DNA of 64,000 nucleotides. Source: Kutzneria chonburiensis (lineage in GTDB: Bacteria > Actinomycetota > Actinomycetes > Mycobacteriales > Pseudonocardiaceae). Below, one piece after another: positions 63,158 through 64,000 of this stretch (the stretch's first letter is position 1; each line of letters starts with the position of its first letter). A program made the translations under genes and the position numbers. The notes under the pieces were generated by a model. That model worked only from the letters and a program-made list of their open reading frames with translations, had not been told where the DNA came from and made no database searches. Location of the stretch: NCBI RefSeq assembly GCF_028622115.1, contig NZ_CP097263.1:310001-374000 (forward strand), in the 5' to 3' direction.

Positions 63158-64000
63158 ATGCGAGCCGTTCGACGGCGCGCGGTGCTGGGCGGGCTGCTCG
63201 CGGCAGCCGTGCTCGGCACCACGCTGGTCGTACCCCCGCAGGCCTCGGCCGCCGCGATCGACGACAATGCGTTGGCCAACGTCCTTGTCGGCGACTACGT
63301 GCGCTTCGCCGACAAGGACCGGGACTACGCCAAGCACCTCGTCGCCAGCGCCGAGCTGCTCGACTACCGGGCCGCGCACCCCGACAAGGACGAGCAGGCG
63401 CTGGCCAAGCACCTCAGCGACGTGCAGCTGGCCATCGAGAAGGCCGTGCCGTCCTCGCTGGGCCAGGACTACGAGATCGCCGGTGCCGCGCTGGTCGCCG
63501 TGCACAGCGTCGCCGACGCCACGATGACCGGGCCACAGATCGAGAAGCTGCTGGTCGCGCTGACCGCGCGCGACATCCGCCCGCAGTCCGGCCTGATGGT
63601 CGACCGCCTGTCCGGTGAGTTGCAGGTGTACTCCTGGACCGTCGGCTACGAGAATGCGCAGGCCGATGTGTGGGCCGGCGTCGCCGGCTCGGCCCGGGCC
63701 GACGCCAAGTTCGACAACGCCTGGTTCTCCGCCCTCGGCGCGCAGGTCGGTGCCGGCGGGTTCCACGCCAGGTCGACGGCGCTGGACGTCTCCAAGATCC
63801 CCGAGTTCAAGCTGGCCTTCAACGCGGCCGACTACCTGGCGCTGCGCGACGATCCGACGCAGCTGAAGGTGTACACCGAGAAGAAGATGCAGGACCAGAT
63901 CGCGCAGACCGAGCTGGACATCAAGAACGGCAAGATCAAGCTCGAGGCGGCCAAGCCCGACGGGACGAAGACCAAGGAGCAGCTGACCAAGGAGCAGGAG
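63158..64000 (+). CDS. secreted protein of unknown family, 3'-truncated
   Basis: ATG 63158 (or GTG 63155) follows AGGAG (63144-63148). The N terminus MRAVRRRAVLGGLLAAAVLG carries an RRxxL pattern, so a Tat signal is possible, with cleavage near ASA. The mature part is Ala/Asp/Lys-rich and helical (FADKDRDYAKHLVASAELLD), ending in a Lys/Glu coiled-coil-like stretch at the window edge. The frame is open for 281 codons with no stop. No family is recognised. Confidence 0.65.
   Translation, partial: MRAVRRRAVLGGLLAAAVLGTTLVVPPQASAAAIDDNALANVLVGDYVRFADKDRDYAKHLVASAELLDYRAAHPDKDEQALAKHLSDVQLAIEKAVPSSLGQDYEIAGAALVAVHSVADATMTGPQIEKLLVALTARDIRPQSGLMVDRLSGELQVYSWTVGYENAQADVWAGVAGSARADAKFDNAWFSALGAQVGAGGFHARSTALDVSKIPEFKLAFNAADYLALRDDPTQLKVYTEKKMQDQIAQTELDIKNGKIKLEAAKPDGTKTKEQLTKEQE

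Overview
The window is high-GC DNA from an actinomycete chromosome. GTG starts are common, operons are joined by ATGA/GTGA/TGATG overlaps, and BldD, an actinobacterial-type integration host factor, a PyrR-binding leader RNA and a DasR-type regulator are all present. Gene order and protein features suggest the Pseudonocardiales (Amycolatopsis/Kutzneria/Saccharothrix-like), but no genus can be named from the sequence alone.

The backbone is conserved housekeeping synteny: DUF948-DUF6167-alaS-ruvX-mltG-aroE (3.0-8.9 kb), aroC-aroK-aroB-aroQ (14.2-17.4 kb), pepQ-efp-nusB with convergent bldD (21.7-24.4 kb), pyrR-pyrB-pyrC-PH protein-carA-carB-pyrF (24.6-33.3 kb), mihF-gmk-rpoZ-coaBC-metK (33.6-37.4 kb), priA (47.5-49.5 kb), def-fmt-rsmB (51.7-54.6 kb) and rpe-ribD-ribE-ribBA-ribH-PH protein (58.5-63.0 kb).

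Accessory blocks sit between these. (1) 0.5-2.7 kb: a 32-residue peptide gene coupled to a JmjC/cupin hydroxylase, then an iron-box-controlled sucrase/ferredoxin-like gene. (2) 9.1-14.1 kb: a chitin/N-acetylglucosamine block with a GH18 chitinase, HPr, EIIC, DasR, EIIB and EIIA and two visible DasR operators. (3) 17.5-21.6 kb: a beta-propeller lipoprotein, a 42-bp G-rich tandem array, a small membrane protein, and a DUF222-HNH endonuclease gene bracketed by two inverted copies of a ~120-bp hairpin whose terminal stems differ between copies but remain paired within each copy. (4) 37.4-46.6 kb: a frameshifted methyltransferase, membrane proteins, and a PucR/symporter/ureohydrolase/TPP-enzyme/aldehyde-dehydrogenase block that fits the lower 2-ketoarginine (4-guanidinobutyrate) pathway. 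(5) 46.7-51.7 kb: a G1-type peptidase, a VapBC-like pair with a leaderless autoregulated promoter, and an ECF sigma factor with a membrane partner. (6) 54.5-58.5 kb: a secreted beta-helix protein divergent from a GH3 beta-glucosidase with a CebR-like operator.

Two genes, the methyltransferase after metK and ribD, are broken by single-base shifts, and the beta-helix gene runs past its expected stop into the antisense of rsmB. All three events lie at or near C runs, so base-calling error must be excluded. No tRNA, rRNA, CRISPR array or prophage is visible. The gene at each window edge is truncated.
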